A stretch of 64,000 nt of DNA from Panorpa germanica (taxonomy: Eukaryota > Arthropoda > Insecta > Mecoptera > Panorpidae). The stretch covers positions 1 to 64,000 of the forward strand of contig CAVMBN010000211.1 of assembly GCA_963678705.1 (NCBI GenBank), in the 5' to 3' direction. Below are positions 11,801-22,589 of the stretch, one piece after another; the first letter of the stretch is position 1; each line of letters starts with the position of its first letter. A program made the position numbers and the translations under genes. The notes below the pieces were generated by a model. That model did no database searches, was not told the DNA's origin, and saw nothing but the letters and a program-made list of their open reading frames with translations.

Positions 11801-12377
11801 GAGTTTTCTCCAAAGGTTCTTACCGGGCCCTCTAATTCTCTCAACGCCCTTATTTCCAATTTATCAATTTCTAATTTTCAAAATTTCCAAACCAAAACCA
11901 AATTTTAACTTTCTATCTTTTACGAAATTTTTTTTAGTTTCTCCAAAATTAGGGGTTTACAAGAAATTTGGGGACGCCAAAAGTCTTACAATTTTTTTCT
12001 CTACGAAATACAAACTTTCAAAAACATTGACTCAGCCGTTTTCATTCTACCATACGAATTTCAGCAACAAACAAACATATAAATATACACTTGGAACATT
12101 GTAATATAGGATTATTTTCGCATTATCCAGCATATATGTATACTCGTATACAGGGAATATCTCAAATTTGTAATATTATTTTCTTTTTTTTAGGTATTTC
12201 GACATGCAAAATGGATTTAGAACGAACCCCCGAATAATGTTGTATGATATTCCGACACTGCAGATTTGGGGGTCGGACTACCAATTAATTGGAAGTGATT
12301 GTTTTAAATTGGAAAACATAGAAAATTTCTTCCGTAACTTAAATAAAGAAAAAAATGATTTATTTTATGTTGAATAA
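8815..12377 (+). CDS. TXNDC17-like: Thioredoxin domain-containing protein 17-like (TXNDC17/TRP14 family), three exons
   Basis: The exons are 8815-8965, 9532-9613 and 12194-12377; all introns are GT..AG (GTAAGA..TTGCAG and GTAAGT..TTTTAG). The spliced product is 138 residues against about 123 in the vertebrate protein. It carries the family active site GKSWCKDC near residues 43-50 (WCxDC in TRP14), then SPLINSAV, FVRADVG, the GFRTNPRI segment and the cis-Pro motif IPTLQIW near 99-105. The family is a cytosolic disulfide reductase supplied by thioredoxin reductase, acting on small disulfides and selected protein thiols. The start is the first ATG in frame, only eight codons before conserved sequence. 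The AATAAA at 12373-12378 overlaps the stop codon and could serve as the polyadenylation signal. Confidence 0.9.
9684..9897 (+). repeat. M1 MITE, left end
   Basis: This matches the left half of the interspersed family that recurs at 12418, 28590, 36088 and elsewhere: GAGCTTGTGTCCTCATTTTT, then TTAATAAATGTGCATTGGCG and TTTTAGCGCTAGAAATGG. It stops abruptly at TTGTTGAGTA, where repeat C begins, and the right end of M1 resumes near 10640. It lies inside intron 2 of the thioredoxin-like gene. Confidence 0.75.
9905..10605 (+). repeat. Interspersed repeat C, copy 1
   Basis: About 700 bp, with a second copy at 14085-14720. Shared stretches include CAACATCATTCATTAAGTA, GAGAGAGAAACGAGATGCGG, CCTAACGCAGACCTGCCGAT and CTCTAAAAAGTAGAATTCC. 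No coding potential was seen. It separates the two halves of an M1 MITE, so it probably inserted into or replaced its middle. Confidence 0.75.
10640..10868 (+). repeat. M1 MITE, right end
   Basis: Contains TTACACAAGGATTGTGATGT, AACCCACTTTATCAATATAT and the terminal AAGACATAGGACACAAGCC. It is the partner of the left end at 9684. Confidence 0.75.
11100..12110 (-). repeat. Interspersed repeat E (long copy)
   Basis: Shares blocks with 25640-25830, 42245-42685 and 52140-52535: a poly-T/A block with TTTGACCAACTTTTTTTC, GGTACCAAAATTAGCC, a CCCCCAAATA segment, and a GTCGTCGCTTACGACGGAGG segment matching CGTCGCTTTGCAACGGAGG at about 42645. No ORF with homology was seen. It fills most of the 3' part of intron 2 of the thioredoxin-like gene. 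Confidence 0.6.
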
Positions 12378-12417
12378 ACAGTTTTTAATCTTGTTAATCC
12401 TGCAGTTTACTTTATTG

Positions 12418-12943
12418 GGCTTGTGTCCTCATTTTTAAGTGGTCGATTTTTCAATTGTTGATTGACATTGATGTTAATAAATGTGTATTGGCGTGTCTAT
12501 TTTATTAAATATCTAAATGTTGACGGAGATATAACAATTGAATTATATAACAAAAATTTGAATTGTAGTTTTAGCGCTAAAAATAGTCGGCAATATTAGT
12601 ATGACGTGAAATGCATTTTACCGTCAGTAATTTGTTGATGAGGTCAGTGCTGTGGGAATGTTTTGTAGCTGTTGGTAGTCAAAATATTCAAGTCAAAGCA
12701 AGGAATAATAACTTTTTATTTTATTAAACCCTGCTAAGGCAGACATAATATTGAAATTTTATTATTCCTTGAAATAGCTGTAAATAATATTTGATATATA
12801 AATACATATAGCAGAGATTTATGAGCTGTAAGGTTAATAGCCTAACACAAGGATTGTGATGTCACATGTGTACAACGTTGAATCCAACCCACTTTATCAA
12901 TATATAGTACACTTTTATAGAAATTAACACATAGGACACAAGC
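12418..12943 (+). mobile_element. M1 MITE, near full-length copy
   Basis: About 526 bp starting GGGCTTGTGTCCTCATTTTT and ending ACATAGGACACAAGCCC, so the outer 13 bp are inverted repeats. ATT flanks both sides. No transposase is encoded, so it is non-autonomous. It lies just past the stop codon of the thioredoxin-like gene, possibly in its 3' flank. Confidence 0.75.
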
Positions 12944-13100
12944 CCATTTCTATAAAACTGTGCAATATATTGATAAAGTGGATTACTAGAACCTCAAATG
13001 TTTAATTATTTCTTAATAACTCCTTATATGTCAAGAGATATTAACCATTAAAAAAGTCATTTTGTCTCTTTAATTATTAAAGGGATTCAACGTTGTAGAA
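12944..13100 (-). repeat. M1 MITE right-end fragment, inverted
   Basis: Reads TTTCTATAAAACTGTGCAAT, then GGATTACTAGAACCTCAAAT and AAAGGGATTCAACGTTGT, the reverse complement of the M1 right end. It abuts the previous copy head to head. Confidence 0.65.
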
Positions 13101-14084
13101 CATCGATACAAAAAAAGCATATTTTCGATAATGTTTTTTGACGACACTGATAATATATAATTACTTTTATAAAAACTACATGATAAAATAATATTTAATG
13201 AATACTTTGTGAAATTTTCATAAATAAATATCAAGAAATGCCAGCGAATCTCCGGTGACGTCACAAAAAGAAGTTTCATTGCGGTGTCTCTCATAACTCA
13301 TCACTGGATTATTTGAAATCAAAAAACAAAAATGATTTCATTAGTTGAAAAGTACCTGCAGGACACCCTGTCGAGCTTTTGCTTTTAATTGAGTTTTCAT
13401 TTTTTATAGCACTTAGAATTTAAAATACCGATCAGAAACTTTGTTATTTTAAAATACGTTAAAATTAAAACAACAGTGTTACCTCGGCATTTATATAAAG
13501 AAAGAGTGTACAAAATTTAAAAAGGATCGGTGCAGTAAATTTTGAGCTAGAGAGGACACCGACTCTGAAAAACCTAAATGTGAGACAAAGGCGTTTCAAA
13601 GTTTCAAAGAAAGACGATACCAAACCAGAGAGGTGAAGACTTAAAACTCTATAACTCCGGCAGTTTTATTCCAATCGACTTCAAATTTGCACAGAATAAA
13701 CTTAATATGTTTATTATTATTTTGCAATTTGACAATTTACTAAAGCCATGTTATATACTTTTCCCATATCATCGTAGAATTGTTCTTTCCATTCGTTATT
13801 TATAATTTATGTTTTCAAGAACTGTCATATTTATATTAATTATGACGCATGCGCACAAACTAAAATTAAAAAGAACTAAGAATGAAAAGACTTGTCAATG
13901 TTTCTTTTTATTTTAATTTATATCTTTAGTTTTAAAGGTAACTTTCCAGTAAACAATTTGGTGAAGTGCCCTATTTGGTGAAGTTCGAGTCACTCGCACA
14001 ATTCAATTCTAACGCTTTACAAGTTTTCTACCTGTCACAGATTTTGAGTTGTTAGAATTTTTTCATAATAATATTCTTTCTTTT
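13101..14084. other. Intergenic, no gene seen
   Basis: AT-rich sequence with a few short ORFs lacking recognisable motifs. No RNA gene or terminal repeat was found. Confidence 0.55.
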
Positions 14085-14720
14085 TCCAACATCATTCATT
14101 AAGTAGCAGTTGTTTCCTTCACACTAGGATATATTTTTTTAGTTCATTTTCATTCCAAAGTGAGAGAGAAACGAGATGCGGTTAGACAAGTAAAATATAT
14201 TTTTCACCGTTACACTTGTATACTTGTGTAGTATTTCGTTCCTTACAGTATGTTTAAAGTATATGCAATCCTTTTTCAACAAATATTTCTTTAATGGTAA
14301 TAGGCACACGCTGTCTCCCTCAATCTCCAAATGTAATGTGTTTAAACGAATACTCTTAGCAGCGATGCTAAGACAGAGGTTTTAAACCTAACGCAGACCT
14401 GCCGATCGTGGATTTTTGAATCACCAGAACAATGTAAAAAACTAATATAACCAGAATTGTTAAAGATGAAAAATATTCATTAAAAAAATCACGACCCGTA
14501 CTAAAGATTACGTCTATTTATTTCTTAATTTTAATATTTATATTTTGCAGACTCTAAAAAGTAGAATTCCATTAAGTTTTATACCCCTGCCATCCCTGAC
14601 GAAGACAAGAGGCCTTCATCTAGTGTCAAGTTTAACTTCGGTCATAAATCATAAACTGGAGTCGCTTTTAATTCAGCAGTGAACCGTCGTTGCAATGTCT
14701 GTAGCTCATAATTAAATGCT
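14085..14720 (+). repeat. Interspersed repeat C, copy 2
   Basis: Second copy of the repeat at 9905-10605, in the same orientation, diverged by scattered substitutions. It carries an extra block of about 30 bp around 14593-14625 (GACGAAGACAAGAGGCC) that is absent from copy 1. Confidence 0.75.
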
Positions 14721-15134
14721 GTGTACGGATCAGTTTCTTGGGCTACTAATTGCATTAATTACCACTCGTTTACTATTTTATGCGATATCTATACTAATTC
14801 TAAGTTACCGTTTTTTTTTTCGGGATCTTTCTTATATTTAACATCCATTTAGTGATGTGCCCAAGTGCTGTAATAATAATTTCACAAAGTATATTTACAA
14901 TTTCAGATATTTGTTATATTATTTTTTGGTTGTTAGTAATAATAATACAAATAATATTCACACCAAATGTGTTAAATCAACGGTGGACATTAATTTAAAT
15001 ATCACAGTCATTTAACAAGCAAAAAGAAATAACTTTCTTTCTTGGAGAAGTAAATGGGATTTATCACAAAACATTTAGTAAATGTCTAGATGATATTATG
15101 TTGTAGATGATATTAAAACTAGCAAAAAGTAATT
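14721..15134. other. Intergenic, no gene seen
   Basis: AT-rich DNA downstream of the tRNA gene on its strand. The only signal noted is the A-tract at 15124-15128, the probable Pol III terminator. Confidence 0.55.
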
Positions 15135-15207
15135 CGACCGTGACAGGACTCGAACCTGCAATCTTCGGATCCGAAGTCCGACGCCTTATCCATTAGGCCA
15201 AACGGTC
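15135..15207 (-). tRNA. trnR-TCG: tRNA-Arg, anticodon TCG
   Basis: The 73-nt cloverleaf on the minus strand begins GACCGTT and ends with acceptor strand CACGGTC plus discriminator G. The D arm is GGCCTAATGGATAAGGC, the anticodon loop CTTCGGA gives anticodon TCG (reads CGA), and the T arm contains GGTTCGAGTCC. The anticodon stem TCGGA/TCCGA is perfectly paired. Base pair 7:66 is T:C, a mismatch where this tRNA usually has G:C. A and B box sequences are intact and TTTTT follows within 11 nt. It is probably functional, but the mismatch leaves some doubt. Confidence 0.92.
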
Positions 15208-16133
15208 TACACGAAACGATTTCATATCCTTATTTTAAAATCCTTTAAAGAATCCTTTAAAGATTTTTTACAGAGCTTTAAAGCGTCTAACAAAAGTTCT
15301 GGCCCATGGAAAGCGTCTGACACTTTTAATTTTACTTCAGAAATAACATTCTACAAAATATATTTAAAAATGAGTCATACAAATTTAAGTAAAGTAACTC
15401 TGATTTTTAGTTACCTTTCTCACCTGGTACCTGCCCAGGTGTCACCGAGCAAACTCCACAAATACGCAGGTATTAAAAGTACATGTAGAGACTACTTAGA
15501 ACCGAAAGTTCTATGCTTTTGAAAATAAGTTATGTCAGATCGTTCTGGGATCTTGGACTAGAAGTTTTATTCATTTGGCAACTCATTAAGGCATTGTATT
15601 TAAATGATAATTGAAACTATCAAATGAACTTTAGTTTATGCATAATTGTTGAATAAATTTTGAAGGTTATGTTGAATTTATTTAGTTTTACAAATGTAGC
15701 GTTGTTAATGGAAAGGAAGCTATGTGTTTTTAGCTACAATAATATTGTCTTAGAGACAGTCATTTGCATATTATGAATAGGCTATCTCTTTTTCGTTCAT
15801 TCAATGGATTTTTAACTGGTTAAAATAGGTCCTCTTGTATTTTAAGTTTACGGCCAATAATGACGCACAACAATGCATATTCATTAACAGTTGTACACTC
15901 CGTTAAAGGAGAGCTGGATCGTAAATCATTCGAAAGCCTTTTTTAAATATTTTATTAAAATATGGGTTAATAACTTAGCTCATATATATGGAGTGTGAAT
16001 AGCCTATGTTTCCTATAGATTAAAAGTGAGTCCAAAATGTGTGCGAGAGAGAAAGGTATATGTTACTATTTGTTCTCTATGCGCATGCGTTGAAAGTGAC
16101 ATCTGTCGTGATATAATAAATATTAATATTCTA
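15208..16133. other. Intergenic, no gene seen
   Basis: Contains a short repeat of AATCCTTTAAAG (15239-15262) and a 7-bp hairpin CACCTGG/CCAGGTG at 15421-15441. Nothing coding was recognised. Confidence 0.55.
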
Positions 16134-16137
16134 TTAA

Positions 16138-16679
16138 GGTGAAACGATACTTGGCCATTTTTTCTAGAGAAATATAGATGGCGATACTATACAGCAGCTT
16201 AAGTATTATCAAAAAAACCAGGTTTTTTAATGTTTAAATCGTTTTATGTAAGTAACTATAAACGCTATATGAATATTGCTATATTTTTTAGTTAAAGTCC
16301 AATTTTTATATGACTGGTAACATTTCTAAGGGTTTGTCATAAATTTTATAACCTTTATTATGGTTCTCAAACTTACGCTTAAGACTTAAAAATATATAGA
16401 GTATAAAAATTGGAATTTAGCTAGAAAATATAGCAATATTCATTTTCAAAACTTATTTTTGTGGTTCCAACTCATTAAAAGTCAGTGGAAGAAAGCTTAA
16501 AATGTAGATACGTTATTCATCTAACTAATTGTAGCTTTAGATTTTGATTCGCGTTTATAGTTACTTACATAAAATAATTTAAACATAAAAAAACATGGTT
16601 TTTTTTGATAATGTTTAACCTGCTGTATAGTATTGCCATCTATATTTCGATAGAAAAAATGGCCAAGTATCGTTTCACC
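16138..16679. mobile_element. Foldback MITE with very long inverted termini
   Basis: The 542-bp element begins GGTGAAACGATACTTGGCC and ends with its reverse complement. Pairing continues inward over most of each arm (ATAGATGGCGATACTATACA, GTAAGTAACTATAAACGC, GAATATTGCTATATTTT, CCAATTTTTATA), so the whole unit can fold on itself. TTAA flanks both ends (16134-16137, 16680-16683); TA is an alternative reading. TTAA would suggest piggyBac-type mobilisation. No ORF. Confidence 0.85.
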
Positions 16680-16683
16680 TTAA

Positions 16684-17370
16684 GATATAATAAATATTAA
16701 ATATGTAAAGAGATTATATTTCTTTAGTTGGTACAAAGCTGGTCTGTCGGTAAAACAGTGACCGTTCAGTGAAAACATACATTCATGAACGCCATAGATG
16801 CTGCTGTCTAGATGTCCACTTTGGAGTGAACAGAACTCACGTTTTATAATCTATAAACACGAGTATGGGTATTTAAAATAAAGAGATTAAATTAGTTTCA
16901 TTGATTAAGTCAATAAGGTTTTTCTCTGGTTCCAAATATCTGCTTATAGTCTTCAGGCACGTTACAGTTTTCTCTGTGCATTTCTTCGTGTTTTTAGAAC
17001 CTTACAAAGTCCAATGTTTCTAAATTTCAAGAACTATATTATATTATAACCTCCAAAATGTGACAATCTGTCAAAATGCAGTAGGATTTATTTTTAAAAG
17101 AAGTATAAACAATTTCTATTACCAATTGTTAATAAAAACAACAATTTTAATTATTCCACATTCAATCGAACTGTCAAAATTTATATTACCAACGACAAAT
17201 AAAGCACGAATGCTTAACCTAAAATCTAGCTTAAAACGTTAAATAAAAACGTAAATTAAATATCAAAACATTGAGTGGGAATGAGGATTAAGGGTTTAAA
17301 AACTAATTATGCAAAGCAAATGAACTAGATAAATTTTTCTTTCATAGATTTCTGAAAAATAAAACAAAAT
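16684..17370. other. Intergenic, no gene seen
   Basis: No recognisable coding or RNA feature between the foldback element and the reductase relic. Confidence 0.5.
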
Positions 17371-17478
17371 GGCGGCTACACAATCAATTTCTACGCCGGT
17401 CGGTAGATATTTGTCACGGGCGCAACAGGTTTTATGGGCAAGATTTTGGTCGAGAAATTGCTGCGATCCCTTGTGTGA
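17371..17478 (+). pseudogene. Fatty acyl-CoA reductase exon relic (Rossmann motif)
   Basis: One frame reads FYAGR, stop, then IFVTGATGFMGKILVEKLL and RSLV before another stop. This is the highly conserved N-terminal NADPH-binding segment of insect fatty acyl-CoA reductases, which reduce acyl-CoAs to alcohols for wax and pheromone synthesis. TGATGFMG is the glycine-rich nucleotide loop. A TAG at 17404-17406 interrupts it where the family has a variable residue, one substitution away from AAG. No further exon was confidently found, so this is probably a pseudogene fragment. Confidence 0.7.
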
Positions 17479-17710
17479 AAACCCATGTGTGAATAGTTTT
17501 GCAAGTTTGCATCACGTATAATTGATTATCGAGTTATTTAAGTTACATAACATTCAGGGGCTGTCCAAAAATTTGATACATTTTTTATTATTACATTTAT
17601 AATATTTATTTCATATTTAAAAAATATTCAATATGGCGACTTTACTAAACTCTTTCTATGGAAAGCGCGCGTTATTTAAATATTACTTTAGTGAATATAT
17701 AAATTTGTAA

Positions 17711-17753
17711 TGAAAGAGAGGAGAGAGAAGGAGAGAAAGAGAGAGAGAGAGTT
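17711..17753 (+). repeat. GA-rich microsatellite
   Basis: Low-complexity purine run of GA/GGA/GAA units ending in (GA)n. No other feature was seen nearby. Confidence 0.85.
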
Positions 17754-19069
17754 TTCTATTTTATTACACTATTTAAAACATCTTCCAGAATAATTATTTT
17801 CGTAATTGTAATTTAAGTTTTAATTGTTTTTTTTTAGCTCACTGGGGTCAAAACTTTGCAACCGGGTTTTAAATTATTTCCGGGTAAGCTGTCAAATTTA
17901 AATTAGATCGGAACAAAAATTCATTTAAAAACAAAATTTCTCACACTGTTAAAAATATTCCTAATTTTAACACAAATTTAATAGACAATGCTTACTAAAA
18001 TTAAGAACCGGTTAGTAATTTCTTTAAGATGCTTTGTCTTCAATTTTCTTTTGAATTCCTTAAACAATTTTATCAAACGGACTGTACATGTTATGAAAAT
18101 TAATAAACGGGGTCTAAACGTTTCCCAATGCCGGGCCTTAAAATATGCTTTAGAAATGTTCTAAAATTTATTAAGTTTCTTTAACAGTGTATTCATCATC
18201 TGGTTTACAGAAATGTCACATCTGCCGACGCACGAATTGTCCACCAAATAGTCATTTTATCTGAATGTTGCATTGTCGTCTGCAAAGAGAGTGCGCGCGA
18301 AATTTGAGCCCGATAGCTTACCGGGACATAAATTATAACATCGTTGCAAAGTTTTGTCCCCACCGAGAAACAACTTACTAGATGAGCCGCCCAGAACACA
18401 ACGCGGTGAAGTCTATTCTTTAATATTTTCTGATTTTTGTAAATTTTAATGGAATAAATAAAATAATTACCAAAGGGTTCTCTTCTTCTTTTTGTAGCTT
18501 CTGCCTATGGCTATGTTTCTCTATGTAATAGATGACATTAATTTTTTAGCTTATTTTTGGACTTAACTCCGTTAGCTTCTGAGTGACTTATATCTAGTTC
18601 ATTAGTGAGACATCTACGAATATTCGAGTTTTTAACATTACAGTTTCGTTTGTGAGTTATCTGAGTACTGAACTTGGTATAGGGTACAATTTTACACACA
18701 ACTGCATACTCAACTCAAACTTCGATTTTGCGAGATGTCTCACTAATGAACTGTATATAATCTTCCATCGTTTTAGGTAAGTTTATGAATTTTAGATTAA
18801 AGGTATGTACCCTATTGTTTGGGTTCTACATTTCCGTTATTTAAATTATTTAGTAATCGCCTTTTGGACACCCTGTACTGTTCATCACAGACAAACTAAT
18901 TAACAAATTAGTTTTACAAGTGAAAATTTTATTTAATTAAAATTTCAGACTAATTAAATCCTCTAATTAATCCCACTGTGTTCTCTCTCTCTCTCTGTCT
19001 CGTGGTTCCGTTCATTTTATTTCTTTCACTCCCTGTGTGTTTTTGTTTTACGGCTTCATTTTATGCTGA
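17754..19069. other. Intergenic / downstream of the fibrinogen-related gene
   Basis: A less AT-rich patch at 18190-18420 contains a 64-codon minus-strand ORF with no recognised homology. A (CT)n run lies near 18981-18998. No further gene could be supported. Confidence 0.5.
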
Positions 19070-20148
19070 TCATTTTCTTCCGATCATCATCCGCGCTGTT
19101 TTAATGGCGCGCCAGCCAAAGTTCTTACCCCAGTGCATTGTCTTCAAACCAGGCAGAGCCATATCTTTGTACGGACCGTTCAAATTGCTGCAAGTAAAAC
19201 ACAACGTTAGAATAGTACCAACACAAAAACACAGCGTGAACATAAATGGATCAGGGCTACCAACTGACAACAACTGAATGTTGCCATGAACTCTGCACAG
19301 AAATATATTTTAGTCAATTCACTGAAAATCATAAATTACAAAAATCTAAATCCGCAACAAAGCGATGGGAGTTTCATTGGGTAGCTGCATTTTTTATTTC
19401 ATGTAATAAAACTGTTTTTAATCACCCGATGAACAAAAAACGTAAATTTATATATTATTTAACGTAATACTTTTTACCTAAAGTTATGTGTTATTATTTA
19501 CCGAAGTTGAACAAATATTGTTACACTGTCATTAAATAAATGTAAAATACACATAAAATCTTTTACTAATATATTACTTTAATTTGTAACATTTTACAAT
19601 CTTGCATAAAAAGTTTTATGTACGTCAGAAAACGTAAATTTATGTCAAATTATTTTTTTTCTTAACGTAATCAGATATTACATTAGCGTAAAAAAGTTAA
19701 CCTAAATATAGGACGTGTATTAGAAAGAGTAGGACAGGTATAGAAGTTAGTGTCGCAGCACAACTACCTTAATTAAAGCAAAAGTTCTAAAATATTTTAC
19801 TAGTTTAGGTATAATGTCTTATTTTCAGTTTAATAAATTTGTTGAAATTTGATAAAAGTTTGAATATTTAACGGATTCATATAGAACATGGAAACGAATA
19901 ATTGTGTGTTTTGTGACAGGACTCGCAGACCCGGAGTGGGAATAAGTAAACCCGTGACCTGGACAGAATGTGTCTAGACCCGGGCATCCGATGAGGTGGC
20001 AACCCTACACTTTAGAGGACCGTCACATCACGCGTGACGTGACACAGACGCAGGTGGAGATAGTTACCTGGCCCCACAATCATTGTACCACCAGCCTCCT
20101 TTCCGGTACATAGCACAGCTAAACGACGTCATGTCCTGGTCCTTGGTC
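19070..20148 (-). CDS. Fibrinogen-related protein, last two exons (ficolin/angiopoietin-type C-terminal domain)
   Basis: Two minus-strand exons, 20068-20148 and 19070-19187, are separated by an 880-nt GT..AG intron (GTAACT..TTGCAG). The first reads TKDQDMTSFSCAMYRKGG then WWYNDCGA; the second reads SNLNGPYKDMALPG, MHWGKNFGWRAIKTARMM and IGRK before the stop. These are the end of a fibrinogen C-terminal domain: the acidic calcium-binding DxD segment, the second disulfide (Cys before MY and Cys in YNDC), the YNDC..SNLNG motif and the terminal W..W...K..MM block. Arthropod members are secreted lectins that recognise microbial sugars. The upstream acceptor is TTCCAG at 20149-20154. Earlier exons and the signal peptide were not found. 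Confidence 0.85.
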
Positions 20149-20630
20149 CTGGAACATTATTAATGGTTCAATCTCTGTGCTGTGACTAACTAAAGAAAGT
20201 TTATATAAATTAAACGTAATGCTTAACAAAGTTTTATAATTTGTCTGCATTATTGGGAATAAATAGACTTTCAGTTTCTTTTTATCGCCATTTATATTTA
20301 CAATGATTTTTAGATCACTAGATGGAGCGTTGTAACATCTATGGAGTCTAATTTACTAGAAGAAGTTACATGGCACGACTAATTTTCTTTCAGATCTATT
20401 ACAATGCCCAATCATTTGGTTTCTAAGTCTTGATAATGGTTTTAATATTATTTATTGTAATGTTTTTGCATTAGGCACTACATTTCTTCCGCCTTAAATT
20501 CATATATTACATATTATTCTGCATAATTACATTCCAAAAGATTTATTGATGGATATTTATCTAATATTCCTGAAGTAATGTTATTTATTTTTCGTTTTAT
20601 ATCACGACATTATATTAAAACATTAAGAAA

Positions 20631-22160
20631 CATTGTATTAAGAACCTTAGAATAAGCATTTCCTTTTAGTATTAAGACCATAGTATAAGGCCTTATTGTA
20701 TTTAAGTAATAAAACTAAAGTAATTAAGAATATCCGTTGTTTAGATTTGAAACGAACCTATTAGAAACTAGCAGAGTAAGCGAGATACAAATTCAATGTG
20801 ATCGACCACCCTAATAATGCTGATTTCACATTGTTTTCAACAAAGAACGCGGATGATGTCATTTTAAAAGGGGTGGGGCACTATTAGCTAAACCTTTCTG
20901 GTTTATTCAAATTAAAATCAGTCTGTTCTGTAGCCTCATCTCGTGCCTAAGTCCATTTTCGTTACTAGGACTTATGCGCGTTGTGGGTTTTAGAACTAAG
21001 ACATGTTAGATGGTTAGTTAAAACAGTGTTCAGATTTAAATTTCTGTAAACCGAAATTCCGACGAGACGGCGTAAAGCTAAGTTAAGAATCTGTATTACA
21101 TTGAGAGTCATTGATAAGAATTGTTTGACACCACTGATAATGTTGTGAATTTAAAAGTAGAATCCATGAAGTAGATTAGAGAAAGTAGAGATTGTGACAA
21201 ATTGTAAGTTACATTTGTACGTACGTTATAACGATGGATAACATTTTAATTCTTTAAGTTTGAAAACTGGGTTGTTGTAAGATTCTGAAAGGACGTCTAA
21301 ACCTAAAATTTCAAATTAAAACGGATACAGGGAATGATATACAATTTACATTAAATTAAGAAAAATTAATGAATTGGAATTAATCCTTCAAATCAATGGG
21401 CAATAAAGCTACCAGGACCTCAAATGTAAAATTGTATTTCAATAACTCGTTATATTTTAGAAGATATTAATAATTGAAATAGAATATTGGTTTCTTTAAT
21501 TATTAAAGGGATTCAACTTTATAGAACATTCCAAGCCATGTAACGTCAAGTCCGCTAAGCTGCTATCTCTTTTATTCAATAGAGCGTTAAAGAGACATAC
21601 TTACCACAGAACTCTTATCCATATAACAAATGACTGATTGTCATAAATATTTTGACCTGTAGGTCTAAAACTACAATTCGAATTTTTAATTGTTGTATCT
21701 CCGTCAACATTTAGATATTTAATAAAATAAAAACACTAATATACATTCATTAACATCAATTTCAATCAACAGGAAATGAGTTCGCAAAGTCATTGACACC
21801 TTAAACATTTCAAGGTACGTATCTCGATGAAACCAGGAACAACAGGTAAAATAAATTGAAACACAGTGATTTAAAACAACAATGCTTTATTGAAACAATT
21901 ATTGTAAGAGTTTTAACATATTAGTAAGGAGCTTGTTCCTATTTTGAGCTTGCTTCTAAATAGCTAAGTTTGAAAACAAGTAGAGGTGACTTTTCTAAAT
22001 GTTTTTTTGTATTATGACTTTTTAGGTTATGTAAAGTTGTAAAAGTCTTATTGCATTTATAAGTTAAATGTCTTGGTCTGTGTGAAGCCTCATGTCTTTT
22101 TAACATGTCTACATATGGAAAGACTTTATTACATTCACCACAAGTTAACTTCTTTTTAAA
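20631..22160. repeat. Segmental duplication, copy A (partner at 44448-46090)
   Basis: Starts with repeat D (ATTGTATTAAGAACCTTAG, also at 27835, 44450 and 58430) and continues colinearly with the partner: AACAAAGAACGCGGATGATG, CAGTGTTCAGATTTAAATTT, an M1-related block near 21380-21790, and a decayed zinc-finger gene. It lacks about 143 bp present in the partner at 44881-45023. Confidence 0.8.
21939..22158 (-). pseudogene. C2H2 zinc-finger pseudogene fragment (copy A)
   Basis: The minus-strand reading has KLTCGECNKVFPYVDMLKRH..SH then a degenerate finger YKCNKTFTTLHNLKSH that lacks the first cysteine pair spacing. It ends at a TAG at 21939-21941. It is the 3' remainder of the gene preserved longer at 45816-46448. 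A retroposon insertion at about 22157 cuts off the upstream part. Confidence 0.75.
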
Positions 22161-22338
22161 ATGTTTTTTTTTTTTTTTTTTTTTTTTTTATTTTATTGGT
22201 GCATCAACTTTTAGAAGTTATTAGCACATACATATACATATACAATAATTTATAATATATAATTTGTAATTTATAATTTAAAATAAGGAAATTAGGTTTG
22301 CTTTATTTATAAATTCTTATTTATAATTTATTTTAAAA
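22157..22338 (-). mobile_element. Short retroposon with poly(A) tail (SINE-like or truncated LINE)
   Basis: A run of about 24 T, then ATTTTATTGGTGCATCAAC, continuing to near 22330. On the minus strand this is a poly(A) tail preceded by AATAAA. TTTAAAATGTTT occurs at both edges, a plausible target duplication, and the segment is absent from the duplicated partner near 46030. About 170 bp; no internal Pol III boxes were identified. Confidence 0.65.
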
Positions 22339-22589
22339 TGTTTGTCATAATGGTTTTAATATCTAAACAATTTGTTACAATGTTTCATTTGAGTTTAATA
22401 ATTATTTATTTCAGCTACACCTTTTCTTTTTCACTTTGTAAAAAAACTACTGCATTTTTGTATATTTTATTATGCTTATTGTATACTCAAAATATGTCAA
22501 AATCACTAAGTAATATTTTATTTACCACTTTTTATTAAGAAATAGAATTTAATATTTTATTAATAAATAGAATAAAAGATTATACTAGA

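Noticed and set aside
18205..18399. 64-codon minus-strand ORF in a less AT-rich patch
   Set aside because: No recognisable motif; splice-like signals inside it would give an implausibly short intron.
18490..18540. Possible second fatty acyl-CoA reductase exon (TTTTTGTAG acceptor then SAYGYV)
   Set aside because: Only a handful of residues resemble the family STAY motif and stops follow at once; too weak to call.
18978..19277. 99-codon plus-strand ORF with a hydrophobic start
   Set aside because: It is antisense to the fibrinogen-domain exon at 19070-19187, which has clear motifs and splice sites.
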